Notes under the pieces: model-generated | Seen by the model: only the letters and a program-made list of their open reading frames with translations | Told to the model about the DNA's origin: nothing | Databases searched by the model: none | Made by a program: the position numbers and the translations under genes | In this document: piece by piece, positions 10,223 to 19,633 of the stretch | Position numbering within the stretch: position 1 is the stretch's first letter | Layout of the letters: each line of letters opens with the position of its first letter | Assembly: GCA_020746995.1 (NCBI GenBank) | Contig: JAGPXD010000001.1 | Location: 1,240,001 to 1,304,000, forward strand | Length of the DNA stretch: 64,000 bases | Direction of reading: 5' to 3' | Source of the DNA: Plectosphaerella cucumerina | Taxonomy: Eukaryota > Ascomycota > Sordariomycetes > Glomerellales > Plectosphaerellaceae

Positions 10223-11952
10223 ATGAAGGCGGCAAGCCTGGCAGTCCTCTTCCCTCTGGTGACCCTGGCCGGAGCCCAAGCCAGTTTCATGCCATCTTTG
10301 CCAGCTTGCTCGGTATGAAGAAACATCCCCCCTTCCATCTATTCAGGCATCTCTGACTTGTGAAACTACCCAGATCCAATGCTTCGAGTCGAATGTCTCC
10401 GCGTCATCTTGTCTGCCAACAGATATTCAGTGTCTCTGCGGTGACACTGCCTTTCTGGGTGCTGTGCAAACTTGCCAGGCAAGCAGTTGTTCGATAAAAG
10501 AGATTCTGAGTACGAACTGCCATCAGCCCTGGGAACATCTGCAGTCATTTGTGTTCATCACTTGCTGACGACGCATCAGCATCCACGAATGTCACGCTCA
10601 ATGCGTGCGGTGTACCGCCGGGTGACCATTCGACAAAACTCGTCGCAATTCCGGCAGCCTTTGGCTTGGCCGTCATCACTCTCGTCGCCATTCGAGTAGT
10701 GAGCCGGTCTTGGAGCAGCAGCTTGAAGCTGGAGTGGGATGATTATCTCATTCTCTGTTCTGCGGTCAGTCCTCTACCATGTCTTCCGTGGTGCCCGGTG
10801 TTGATCTGTGAGCAATTCAGGCATTCGCGACTATTCTCAATGCGCTTTGTTTTCCAAGTAAGTATCACCGCCGTCAAAGTCTACGTAGTCGTCGTGAACT
10901 GACATCAGAAGTGACTCGTTACGGAATGGGCAAGGACTTTTGGTCCATCCCTCACGAAAACATCGACCGCGTTCTCATGGTAAGAACAATCCTCTCCCTC
11001 CAAATGCCTGCAATGCTACGGCTTCTCTGTCGCATACACGTCTAACTTCAAGCGCTCCAGTATCTCTACCTCGCAATGATCCCTTACATGATCTCGGAGA
11101 TGCTTGCACAGATGTCTCTGCTGGCATTCTACCTCCGAGTCTTTGGAGGCTCGTCTAACTGGGTCAGGCGAGGCTCCTGGATCCTGATATGTTTCTCTGC
11201 CTCTTTTGGCATCGCAAACACCTTCTCTATGATCTTCCAGTGCACGCCTATTCCCTTTTTCTGGCAAAGCTGGGCAGGAGAAGTAACCGGGAGCTGCATC
11301 AACATCAAGGTCTTCTCATGGGTCCGCGCCTCCATCCAGATTGCCATGGACGCCTCGATCTTATCTCTTCCACTCCCAGCTTTGCTGAAGCTCCGCATGA
11401 ACAAGAGAAAGAAGGCCCAACTACTTGTTATGTTTGCCCTGGGTTTCACGTAAGCACCATCACATGCCATCTTCAGCGCATTTCAACCCTGCGCAGACTG
11501 ACAGCCCACCTAGCATTACAATCATCAGCATCCTCCGTCTCGAGTCGTTGGTCCAATTCGCAGCAACGCAGAACCCGACGTGTAAGTAGAAGTTCACCGG
11601 TGACTGCTTGTAAACTAACAAGTATCCAGTGGACAACTCGCCAGCCGTGTACTGGAGTGTTCTCGAATGCAACATGTTCATCATCTGCGCCTGTCTTCCC
11701 GCTCTTCGAGCCGTACTGTCTCGCCTTGCTCCCAAAGTCTTCGGATGGTCAACTCTGGACAACAGCTACGAGCGAGAAGCCGATTACACGGTGGAGGACG
11801 GCGTTAAGAGTCAGGCTGGCTCCGGGTCAAGCCATCAGTTGAGCAGCATGGGAAGCATGAGGAAAAGCAACCTGACTGTGCTGCCAGAAGAGGGAGTCGA
11901 GTCTATCGATGGGCGGGTGGACAAGCAGGGCATACGTGACTGGAGGGGATGA
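10223..11952 (+). CDS. CFEM-domain, PTH11-type seven-transmembrane receptor-like protein
   Basis: Eight exons: 10223-10312, 10374-10509, 10580-10764, 10821-10857, 10909-10979, 11061-11449, 11514-11581 and 11630-11952, giving 432 residues. It has a signal peptide (MKAASLAVLFPLVTLAGAQA), then a CFEM module with the spaced cysteines PACS-IQCFE, SSCLPTDIQCLCGD and TCQASSCSIKEIL. After that come seven hydrophobic segments of the fungal PTH11/rhodopsin-like family (for example LVAIPAAFGLAVITLVAIRVV). The EWDDYLI loop is diagnostic for the family. The cytoplasmic tail is Ser-rich. Family members are plasma-membrane sensors; some in plant pathogens affect surface recognition. Ligand and G-protein coupling are unknown. 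Convergent with the ACC-deaminase-like gene. Confidence 0.85.
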
Positions 11953-12083
11953 TTTAGAACCTAGCTTCCGGGGTGTTTCCAGCTCGACGTGCATTCGAAA
12001 CGTTCGACGGCTCAAGGGAAGCGGGGACCCCCAGACTCCGCGATATGTGAACATCATTAATTATCATTCCTACATCTGATCGT

Positions 12084-13229
12084 CTACATCGACGTGTAGG
12101 CGTTCAGAGCCAGCTGACCGCCTAGGTGCGCGTACAGAATGTTCGAGCCCTCCTTGAACTCGCCCTTCCTCACCATGTCCATCATGCCCGCCAGGCTCTT
12201 TCCCTCATACACCGGGTCGGTGATGAAGGCCTCAGTCGAGGCACCAAACTTGATGGCATCAATCGTCTGCTGGTCCGGAATGCCGTACACGCCGCCGTGG
12301 TACCTGCCGTCCAGGATGATGTCGTCCTCCGTGATGTCGTCCTCGGTCAGGCCGATCTTGGCCGCCGTCGCCTTGGCGATGCGGAGGACCTGGTCCTTGG
12401 TCTGCTGCACCTTGGCAGAGGCGTCAATGCCGACGACCTTTCTCGGGCGCGAGCCGCGCTTCTCCGCCAGCTTGAAGCCCGCGACCATGCCGGCCATGGT
12501 CGAGCCTGTCACCGCGCAGACGATGATGATGTCGAAGAAAACGCCGGCCTCCTTCTCCTGCTGCTCCACCTCGAACGCCCACCGTGCGAATCCGAGACCG
12601 CCCAGGGGGTGGTCGGAGGCGCCGGCGGGAATGTAGAAGGGTTTCCGGCCGGCGGCCTCAAGCTCTGCCTGCAGGTTCTTGAGCGTGGGCTTGTGCTCGA
12701 TGCCGAAGGCCGCGGGGTCCAGCCTCGTGTCAGCGCCCATCAGCCGGGACAGCTGGATGTTGCCGGCCTTCTCGTAGACGGGGTCCTCCCAGTCGACCCA
12801 CTTCTCCTGGACGACCGCAGCCTTGAGGCCGACGACAGCTGCCACTGCGGAGATCTGGCGTGTGTGGTTGGACTGAATTCCGCCAATGCTGATGAGCGTA
12901 TCGGCTCCCGACTCAAGCGCAGCGGGGACAAAGTACCTGCAGGGTGTCAGCATGAGATTCCCGACTGCTGGGGATTGGAACACATACTCGAGCTTCCTCG
13001 TCTTGTTGCCGCCGTAGGCAAAGCCTGAGTTGCAGTCTTCGCGCTTGGCATAGATCCCAACCTTTCCGCCGAGAGCCTCGGTGATGCGGGGGAGGTGCTG
13101 GATGGGGGAGGGTCCGAAGAGGAGGGGCTTCCTCGGGATGCTGGCGAAGGGCTCGGGAAGCTGAACGGGGTCAGCGCCCGAAGCCGATGAGGACTGAGTG
13201 ATGCTGGTCATGATGGCGGTTGGATGCAC
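12084..13229 (-). CDS. acdS: 1-aminocyclopropane-1-carboxylate (ACC) deaminase-like PLP enzyme
   Basis: Two exons, 12988-13229 and 12084-12936, with a 51 bp intron at 12937-12987 (GTATGT...CTGCAG) that is in frame and stop-free, so it can be missed. The spliced protein has 364 residues. This is a tryptophan-synthase-beta fold, PLP-dependent enzyme. Visible are the PLP lysine in GGNKTRKLEY, the substrate loop SIGGIQSNHTRQ, the phosphate loop AVTGSTMAG, and the C-terminal TDPVYEGKS and YAHLGGQLALN blocks. ACC deaminases open the cyclopropane ring of the ethylene precursor to give 2-oxobutyrate and ammonia; close relatives are D-cysteine desulfhydrases. The blocks QLPEPFASIPRKPLLFGPSPI and RKPFYIPAGASDHPLGG match fungal ACC deaminases. 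Start could be at 13229 or the next Met at 13211. Divergent from the MFS gene, whose promoter region it shares. Confidence 0.88.
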   Translation of the reverse strand: MHPTAIMTSITQSSSASGADPVQLPEPFASIPRKPLLFGPSPIQHLPRITEALGGKVGIYAKREDCNSGFAYGGNKTRKLEYVFQSPAVGNLMLTPCRYFVPAALESGADTLISIGGIQSNHTRQISAVAAVVGLKAAVVQEKWVDWEDPVYEKAGNIQLSRLMGADTRLDPAAFGIEHKPTLKNLQAELEAAGRKPFYIPAGASDHPLGGLGFARWAFEVEQQEKEAGVFFDIIIVCAVTGSTMAGMVAGFKLAEKRGSRPRKVVGIDASAKVQQTKDQVLRIAKATAAKIGLTEDDITEDDIILDGRYHGGVYGIPDQQTIDAIKFGASTEAFITDPVYEGKSLAGMMDMVRKGEFKEGSNILYAHLGGQLALNAYTSM

Positions 13230-13403
13230 AAGGTTGTGATTGATGAAGTTATTCTTAGACCAATTCAGGGCCTTGCTTGATGCTTGCCAACCTTTATACC
13301 TCGATGATCACAGAAAAGTAGACGCCGACTCCGTGTTACTCCTCGTTTTCTGGGGCCAGATGATCCCGAGTGTCCTCAGAAGTGGCGCCGTCTCACTTCG
13401 CCG

Positions 13404-13429
13404 TCGGCAAAGTGGAGGGGTCGGCAATC
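13404..13429 (+). promoter_or_regulatory. Additional TCGGCAA half-sites
   Basis: TCGGCAAAG at 13404-13412 and TCGGCAATC at 13421-13429. They lie just beside the palindromic element and share its core, 175-220 bp upstream of the acdS-like start. Confidence 0.45.
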
Positions 13430-13450
13430 TCAGCACGGCGCCTCACCAAT

Positions 13451-13473
13451 TGTCGGCAAATAATTTGCCGACA
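13451..13473. promoter_or_regulatory. Perfect palindromic operator candidate (TCGGCAAAT inverted repeat)
   Basis: An 11 bp arm TGTCGGCAAAT is followed by one base and its exact reverse complement. The CGG and CCG ends are separated by 13 bp. CGG...CCG inverted repeats are the classical target of dimeric Zn2Cys6 regulators, and one is encoded 4 kb away with the same element in its own promoter. Confidence 0.6.
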
Positions 13474-13888
13474 CCCTCACGACTCGGCGATTGTCGTCGG
13501 GAAACTACTTGCGCCTCAACTCCGAGGTCGCTCTTGACGCGAGGCTGCGTATCGCGTTGCAGGGGAAAAGAGGTCCATGGAGGCGATATGGAAACAATCA
13601 AGGATTTCCTCTCGGCTAGAGAAGGCATAGTAGAATGCTGAGATTTTAGGATGGAGTCATCTGGCCAGGTTTGCAAGCGACGGAGGTCCTGGCAGAGTCC
13701 GAGTCTGCTGTCTTAAATGGTTCTGCAATGTTGAGCACGATAGGAGTGTTTAAAGTATCAGCCTGGACATCTATTCGAACATCAAGTCGTGTTTGGGTAC
13801 TTAGACACGATACCGTTGTTCTTGCAATTGCCTTCCCAAGCACCGACCTCCTTCTGCTCGCGTTGCCTGCCGTCCAGGATCATCGAAC

Positions 13889-15387
13889 ATGTTTCAACAA
13901 GATACAACAAGGTCAAAATCAGGGATTTCCTCCCGATCATCCTTGACAGAACGAGATCTTGAGTCTACAATCATCCCAGAAGCGGTCGCAAGCAAGCCCG
14001 AAGCCCCCACGGCTGAAGATCCCCCTCCAGATGGCGGGCGCATCGCATGGACGCAGGCCTTCATGGCACACCTTGTCATCATCAACACCTGGGGCACCGT
14101 CAACTCCTTTGGAATGTTCCAGACATTCTACCGCGAATTTCTCTTCCGACCCCCGTCGGACATCAGCTGGATCGGTTCGATGCAGGTGTTCTTCCTGTTC
14201 GTTATCGGGGTGTTGACCGGACGACTGACCGATGCCGGCTACTTCCATCACGTCTTCGCCACAGGTTCGGTTCTTGTTGTTCTTGGAAGTTTGGCCGCAT
14301 CTTTTGCGACCGAGTACTGGCAGCTTTTCCTTTCTCAGGGCGTCTGCATTGGTCTTGGGATGGGCGGCTTGTTCTGTCCCGTCATGGCGGTGCTCTCGAC
14401 ATACTTCCGGAACAAGAGGAATCTGGCCATCGGTATCGCCATCAGTGGATCTGCGACCGGTGGAATGATCTACCCCGTCATGGTCCGCCAGCTACTCCCG
14501 AAGATTGGCTTTGGCTGGACCATGAGATCGATGGCACTGGTGCAGCTGCTCACTCTTTGCGTTGCCAATGCCTTCATGCGCCCGAGGTTGGGACCTAGAC
14601 GCTCAGGCCCTTGGGTCGAGTCTTCGGCATTCCGGGAGATGCCATACCTGCTGTTCACCATCGGCATATTCTTCGTACGCCCACACCCCCACCCTCTCGT
14701 GTATCATCTTGGAATACATTGCTGACACCGATGCTTAGAACTTCTGGGGAGTTTACTTTGCCTTCTACTAGTACGTCCTGGAGCCTCATTGCTTTCACCA
14801 AGAATCGTCTAACATTTTACAGCATCGGGCCCTTCAGTCGAGACGTTCTCGGCTTCAGCTACGACCAATCGATTGATATCCTCATGATCATGAATGGTGT
14901 GGGGGCCATCGGACGGGTGGTGCCGGGGTTCCTTGCCGACCTTTACCTGGGACCTCTGAACGTGGTGACGCCAGCTGCCTGCTTCTGCACCATCCTCCTC
15001 TACACCTGGAACGGAATCAGCAACGAGCTTGGACTGTACTTCTGGGCAGTTCTCTACGGTAAGTCACCAAGCTATTTTGGCCTCTGCCCACATCTGACTT
15101 TTCAACGAACAGGAATATTCGGTGCCACAGTCCAAGGCCTTTTCCCAGCCGCCCTAGCTTCCTTGACGACCGATCTGAGCAAAGCTGGAACCCGTATGGG
15201 AATGGTCTACTCGATCATCAGCTTTGCAAACCTCACAGGACCTCCAATCGCCGGTGCTCTGATCAGAGCCGCTGATGGACGATACACATACGCCTTTGCC
15301 TTTGGAGGCTCATGTCTTCTTCTCGGAACTTCTTTCTTGGTCGCTTGCAGGATATCTAAAGGAGGCTTCGGAATGGCCAAGGTGTAG
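13889..15387 (+). CDS. MFS transporter, monocarboxylate-permease type
   Basis: Four exons: 13889-14674, 14739-14770, 14823-15058 and 15113-15387, giving 442 residues and about 12 membrane segments. The cytosolic N terminus is Ser-rich and leads to PDGGRIAW, the hallmark (DGGxxAW) at the start of TM1 in the monocarboxylate transporter family. A Gly-rich TM4-5 region (GLGMGGLFCPVMAVLSTYF) and FRNKRNLAIGIAISGSATGG follow. Family members carry short monocarboxylates or related acids across the plasma membrane; many fungal members are orphans. Its neighbour should consume ACC and make 2-oxobutyrate, both monocarboxylic acids, so import of the substrate or handling of the product is a reasonable inference. 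It is convergent with the Zn2Cys6 regulator gene, about 50 bp apart. Confidence 0.87.
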
Positions 15388-15439
15388 CCGTGTAGATATA
15401 AGAACAAATCAAGTACATGCTGTCTTAATAGAATCTTCT

Positions 15440-17707
15440 CTAGAAATGCGAAACCTGCCACATCTCCGGGAAGTAAAAGTCCTCCATCATGTGGTTCTGC
15501 ATTTCGTCGAGGAACCCGCCCTGCGCGGAAAACTCATCGGGCTGGACCACGACGTCCCCGTCAAACCCAGATGGCCCGTCAGGTCCTCTCTCGCTGGAAG
15601 GAGCCGTCGCTTGTGCGGTCTGAAGCCTCAAGTCCGCCTTTCTGCTGCGCCAGAGGTTGAGGTTGTTGTTCTGTCCCATCTGCTTGACGGTGCCTTCGCA
15701 CTGATTGAGACAGATGTCTGCCAGATCCCAGTTGGTTTGGGCCTTCATCTTCTTGAGATGGTCGATCAACCTGCGGGCGCTGTTGACACATCCGGTGGCG
15801 ACAGTCTCCTCCTGTGCTTCCAGGGCGCACCTCATCATGAGGGTCGCAGCGGAGGCAAAGTGGTATGCGATGTCTTAATGGGAGTTAGCGGAAGATTCGA
15901 GATAGGAAGAACGATCATCTTACATGGCAGCCAGAAGGCCTTGGTCTCCTCGGGCGTCAGTGCGACAACAGCGTCGATGAATTCATTGCCGATCTTGATG
16001 CACCTCGACTGGTAGTACAGTGCTTCCGTGTCGTCGGCTACCCGTGTCGCTTGCAGGGCGGCCCGGCAGATGCAGATCTTGACCGCGAGGAACGAGAGCT
16101 GAAGGTTGAGCGCCCCGGGCTCACGCCTGCTCGAGGCGAATGTCTCGTCGGCGGGGTTGAGCCACGGAGGCAGCGAGTCCTGCAATTCGTCGACATGAGC
16201 ATCGATGCGTCGCAGAACCCGTAGCGTCTGCTCCAACGGATCGGATCGGAGGGAGTAGACGATTGCTAGCACCTCGCTGAGAAGATTGGTGAGTTGGCAG
16301 AGAAGGATGAAGGAGTGCGCCCCCCTCAGGCGTGTTTGGGTAACCGATGCACCGGCAGCGACGTCATCGTTGACGATGTTGAGGTCGGGAAGGTCAACAT
16401 CCCACTGATCTCGGTGGATGTGACCTGGCGTGCCGTGGCAGAGGCTCGCCCTGATGAAGGTCAGTCTGGGTCTAGATTTCCGAGTCATGCAGTTGACGAC
16501 TCACCACACATCATGAATGAGCAGCGCCCACCACGACTTGACCCGTATGTTCTTTTGCCGTGCATCGAGCTTCCACTTTCCTGGATTCCGATTCAAGCCA
16601 AGGCTTTGAGCGAGGGCCACAGCGCTGCCGACGTTGATGGCATTGTAGGTGATTGATGTTATTGGTCGACCCAGCAGGTCCAGTATGCACGCCAGAACTG
16701 TCGAGAAGCTGGGTGTCTGGAAGTCTTCATGCATCGCACTGACGGTGAGATTCCAGATGTATCGCATGTCGGGCCGTGGCCGCCGACTAGCGACAATCTT
16801 TGGTGAGAGCTCCCACGACACGAGGGAGACGGCGTAGATCTCGCACACAAGGGTATGCGGCAATGATCCCTCCTGGTAGGCTGTCTTGACTGCAGTTTCG
16901 TCCAGAACGGGAAAAGCAGGGTGGACAACATCAAAGTACCTTGCATGAAGTATCAGCGACTCATCAGAGACAGGGGCGGTGGCGCACTTACAGGTCAAGG
17001 ACGTGGGGCCCCAGGGGTTGGACGATGTTCTCGATGGCCTCGCACTGCTTGAAGCCCGAAGTCCCATTGCCGGTCGAGGCCGTTGTGCGCTGCCGCGGGA
17101 CTTTGAGATAGACGACAGGATTTCGGGGGTCGTCCGAGTACACGCTGTACGGATTTGGATGCACGTGGCTGACGGGACCGCCGTTCTCCGCCGGGGAAAG
17201 GTACTGCTCCAGCATCTGGACATCGGGCGCCACAGCCGGCCCGACAATGTGGCTCGACAGGCCGGGGTCCGTGGCGGCGAGACCGGTGTCCCCACGTGGT
17301 CTGTTCATATCCATGCCGGCATCCTGGAAGCTGGATCGCAGGGAGCTGTCGGACGCGTTGGTCGCCGGGTTGGCCAGGACGGGGGATTCGAGTGGCGAGG
17401 ACGGCCTGGTGGGCCGGCGCATGTGGGCGGTAGGACGTGTCGTGCAGTGCTTCTTGTGCATCCGGCACAGGGTGCACGGCTCGTCCAGACGGGTCCGGTG
17501 GCATCTCGACTTTCGCCGGTGGCAGAAGTCGCAGGCCGGGATCCGGTGGGACCGGTACGGCCGGGCGGCCGCGACAGCCTCATCGGCCGGCGCATCAGAC
17601 TCGAGGGGCATGACGTTGTCGGAAAACGCGCTTCTCCTCGGGATTTGAAGTGGAGTTTGTGGTACGAGAACAGGTGTTTGATGGAGAGAGGGCGTGCCGT
17701 GCGACAC
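15440..17707 (-). CDS. Zn2Cys6 fungal transcription factor
   Basis: Four exons: 16992-17707, 16505-16939, 15924-16450 and 15440-15873, giving 703 residues. A binuclear zinc cluster at residues 59-88 has the spacing C-x2-C-x6-C-x8-C-x2-C-x6-C (CDFCHRRKSRC...CTLCRMHKKHC). A Ser/Pro-rich linker follows. The middle homology region starts near YFDVVHPAFPVLDE and includes SLGLNRNPGKWKLD and RDQWDVDLPDLN, typical of the fungal-specific transcription factor domain. It is nuclear and binds DNA, usually CGG repeats. Its own promoter has inverted TCGGCAAAT elements identical to the core of the palindrome between the acdS-like and MFS genes, which suggests it controls those genes and itself. No coiled coil is obvious after the cluster. 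Confidence 0.88.
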
Positions 17708-18511
17708 TGAGGCCGTGAGTTGTGGATGCAGAAGGGAGGCGGCGGCCCGGGGATGTCGGCGCCTGTCGGGAAAAGAGCAAGGCCGTCGGCAAATGATCAG
17801 ATTGCCGGTGGCAGCTTATCGACATTTGCCGACGGCGGAGGGGATGCGATAAGAGAGGGGTTCGGCAGTTGATACGGGTGGCGTGTGGCGTGGTGACGGC
17901 GATAAGATTACGCGAGTCATGAGGGTGAAGCACGTGACGGGCTGGTTTGTCGTGGCATCTCCCAGCATCAAGGCCCGCCAGCTCAGGTCCGAGTACCTAG
18001 ACTGTTGTAGAGAACAGCTCTGGGGCACTGAGGATTTGATTCATCCTGGCATTCTCATACGTTGTGTTCTCATAATATCTTGCTGTTCTGGCAATGTTCT
18101 TGATCCAGTCGCAGAGTCACAGATTCAAATGCAAAATGAAGAATTGACGAATCCTGACAAAAACGCAGCGGAACATGAGCTGAACCTTTTTGAGACTTCA
18201 AATGCACCTGGACTTTTGTGGTAAGACACTGTGACAGTGTTCCTAATAGCTCGTCATCGTGATTGCCGCTGCAATCTGGATTCCATCCCGCTCACCAGAC
18301 TGTGCCGATCACTTCATCCTGAACTAATGCTGTTCAGACCTGGCTCTGTTCCCTGGGAGTAGGTGACCGGTCTGCGGCAATATGTCACTTCCTAAAGCAA
18401 AGCTCACAATGAGGTCCAGATATGACATATTGATGACTTTGAAGAGGTATGTTGTCAGGTCTATTCTGAAAAATCACGCTAACGCTATGCACTCTATGTT
18501 CCCGCTTCTAC
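17708..18511. other. Intergenic, promoter of Zn2Cys6 gene
   Basis: About 800 bp. The first 130 bp hold the TCGGCAAAT elements; the rest shows no gene and should include the 3' flank of the OYE gene. Confidence 0.55.
17786..17832. promoter_or_regulatory. Inverted TCGGCAAAT elements upstream of the Zn2Cys6 gene
   Basis: TCGGCAAAT at 17786-17794 and its reverse complement ATTTGCCGA at 17824-17832, with a weaker ATTGCCGG at 17801-17808 between them. They lie about 80-125 bp upstream of the regulator's ATG. Same core as the palindrome at 13451-13473, consistent with autoregulation. Confidence 0.55.
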
Positions 18512-19633
18512 TCATGCAGATGCCTTCAGGTACTCGGGGCTGAAGGGGTAATCGTTATAACCCTCATTCGATGTGGGAAGGTAGAAAGTGTTCCGGTTGT
18601 ACTGGTTCAGCTCGATGCCGTGCTGGATCCGGTAAACGAGATCGGGGTTGGCAAGGAACAGCCGGCCGAAGGCGATGATGACATCCCACTTGGCGTAGTG
18701 GCCGTCAACAGCCTCCTGAGCCGACTTTGGGCTGTAGCCGCCAGCGACGATGACGGGCGAGTGGTTGTTCCAGGCCTCAAGGAGGAAGTCAAGCGTCCTG
18801 CTGTCGTCGCTGGCGAAGAAAGCGGCTGGGTCACCGACGGCCTCGACGAGGGAGAGGTAGGCCAGGGGCTTGTCGAGCGTCTTGAGCTGCTCCACGATGT
18901 AGAGATTCAGCTCCTTGGTGTCGGACTTGATGGCGCCCTGGAAGCTGGCGTAGGGCGAGAGGCGGAGGCCGACGCGGTCGGCGCCGATGGCAGCGGAGAC
19001 GGCCCGGACGACCTCGAGGAGGAGACGAGCGCGGTTCTCGATGGAACCGCCCCACTTGTCTGTCCTCTGGTTGACCGTGTCGGAAAGGAACTGGTCAAGG
19101 AGGTACCCGTGGGCGCCGTGAATCTCGACGCCGTCTCCTCCGGCCGAGACAACGCGCTTGGCGGTCGCGACGTAGTCGTTGATGACCTGCTGAATGTCCT
19201 CCTCGGTTGCCTCCGCGGGAGCCTGATCCTTGCCATCGAGGGCAGAGGCACTGCTGGACTTGTACTTGCCGCCGCGCGAGGCGGTGTAGGACGGATCAGC
19301 GGCGCGGCCCTGGTCCCAGAGTTGTTGGAACCAGAAAGAGCCCTTGTCGTGTACGGCCTGGATGACCTTCTTCCACGAGGCGACCTGCTCGTCTGAGACG
19401 AAGCTGGGGAGGTGCTTGGCGCCCTCCTGGCCCGCGGCGATGCCGGTGGCCTCAGAGATGACCAGCGTTCCGGGAACGGTGGCGCGGTCGGCGTAGTACT
19501 GTTGCTTGATGGGGAGGGCGACGTGATCGTCATCGTTGCGGTTCCTCGTCAATGGCGCAAGGGCGACTCTGTGCTGGAGCTGGAGGGGCCCGAGCTTGAC
19601 GGGCTCAAACAGCTTGGAGGTGGATGGAGCCAT
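18512..19633 (-). CDS. Old yellow enzyme family NADH:flavin oxidoreductase
   Basis: Single exon, 373 residues, an FMN-dependent TIM barrel. Family marks are KLFEPVKLGPLQLQHRVALAPL at the start, QLWDQGRAADP, the substrate-binding HGAHGYLLDQFLSDTVN followed by RTDKWGGSIENRARL, and the C-terminal FMN-phosphate region IVAGGYSP and IAFGRLFLANPDL. The HxxH pair and the Tyr of HGYL match active OYE members, which reduce activated C=C bonds of enones and oxylipin-like compounds with NAD(P)H. No signal peptide, so cytosolic. It stands alone: upstream is the 5.3 kb stretch without genes and downstream the regulator promoter. I see no TCGGCAAAT element in front of it, so membership of the neighbouring regulon is not supported. 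Confidence 0.9.
   Translation of the reverse strand: MAPSTSKLFEPVKLGPLQLQHRVALAPLTRNRNDDDHVALPIKQQYYADRATVPGTLVISEATGIAAGQEGAKHLPSFVSDEQVASWKKVIQAVHDKGSFWFQQLWDQGRAADPSYTASRGGKYKSSSASALDGKDQAPAEATEEDIQQVINDYVATAKRVVSAGGDGVEIHGAHGYLLDQFLSDTVNQRTDKWGGSIENRARLLLEVVRAVSAAIGADRVGLRLSPYASFQGAIKSDTKELNLYIVEQLKTLDKPLAYLSLVEAVGDPAAFFASDDSRTLDFLLEAWNNHSPVIVAGGYSPKSAQEAVDGHYAKWDVIIAFGRLFLANPDLVYRIQHGIELNQYNRNTFYLPTSNEGYNDYPFSPEYLKASA

Larger units (their letters stand above)
13230..13888. other. Shared promoter region of ACC deaminase-like and MFS genes
   Basis: About 660 bp between divergent genes. Holds a cluster of TCGGCAA elements between 13404 and 13473, described separately. Nothing else coding. 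Confidence 0.65.

Noticed and set aside
12126..13028. 300-codon open frame antisense to the ACC deaminase-like gene
   Set aside because: Antisense shadow of a well-supported gene.
18620..19396. 258-codon open frame antisense to the OYE gene
   Set aside because: Antisense shadow; composition not protein-like.
7211..19633. Secondary-metabolite cluster (P450, MFS, regulator, OYE)
   Set aside because: No polyketide synthase, NRPS, terpene cyclase or prenyltransferase in the window, and the MFS and regulator pair better with the ACC deaminase-like gene by shared promoter element.
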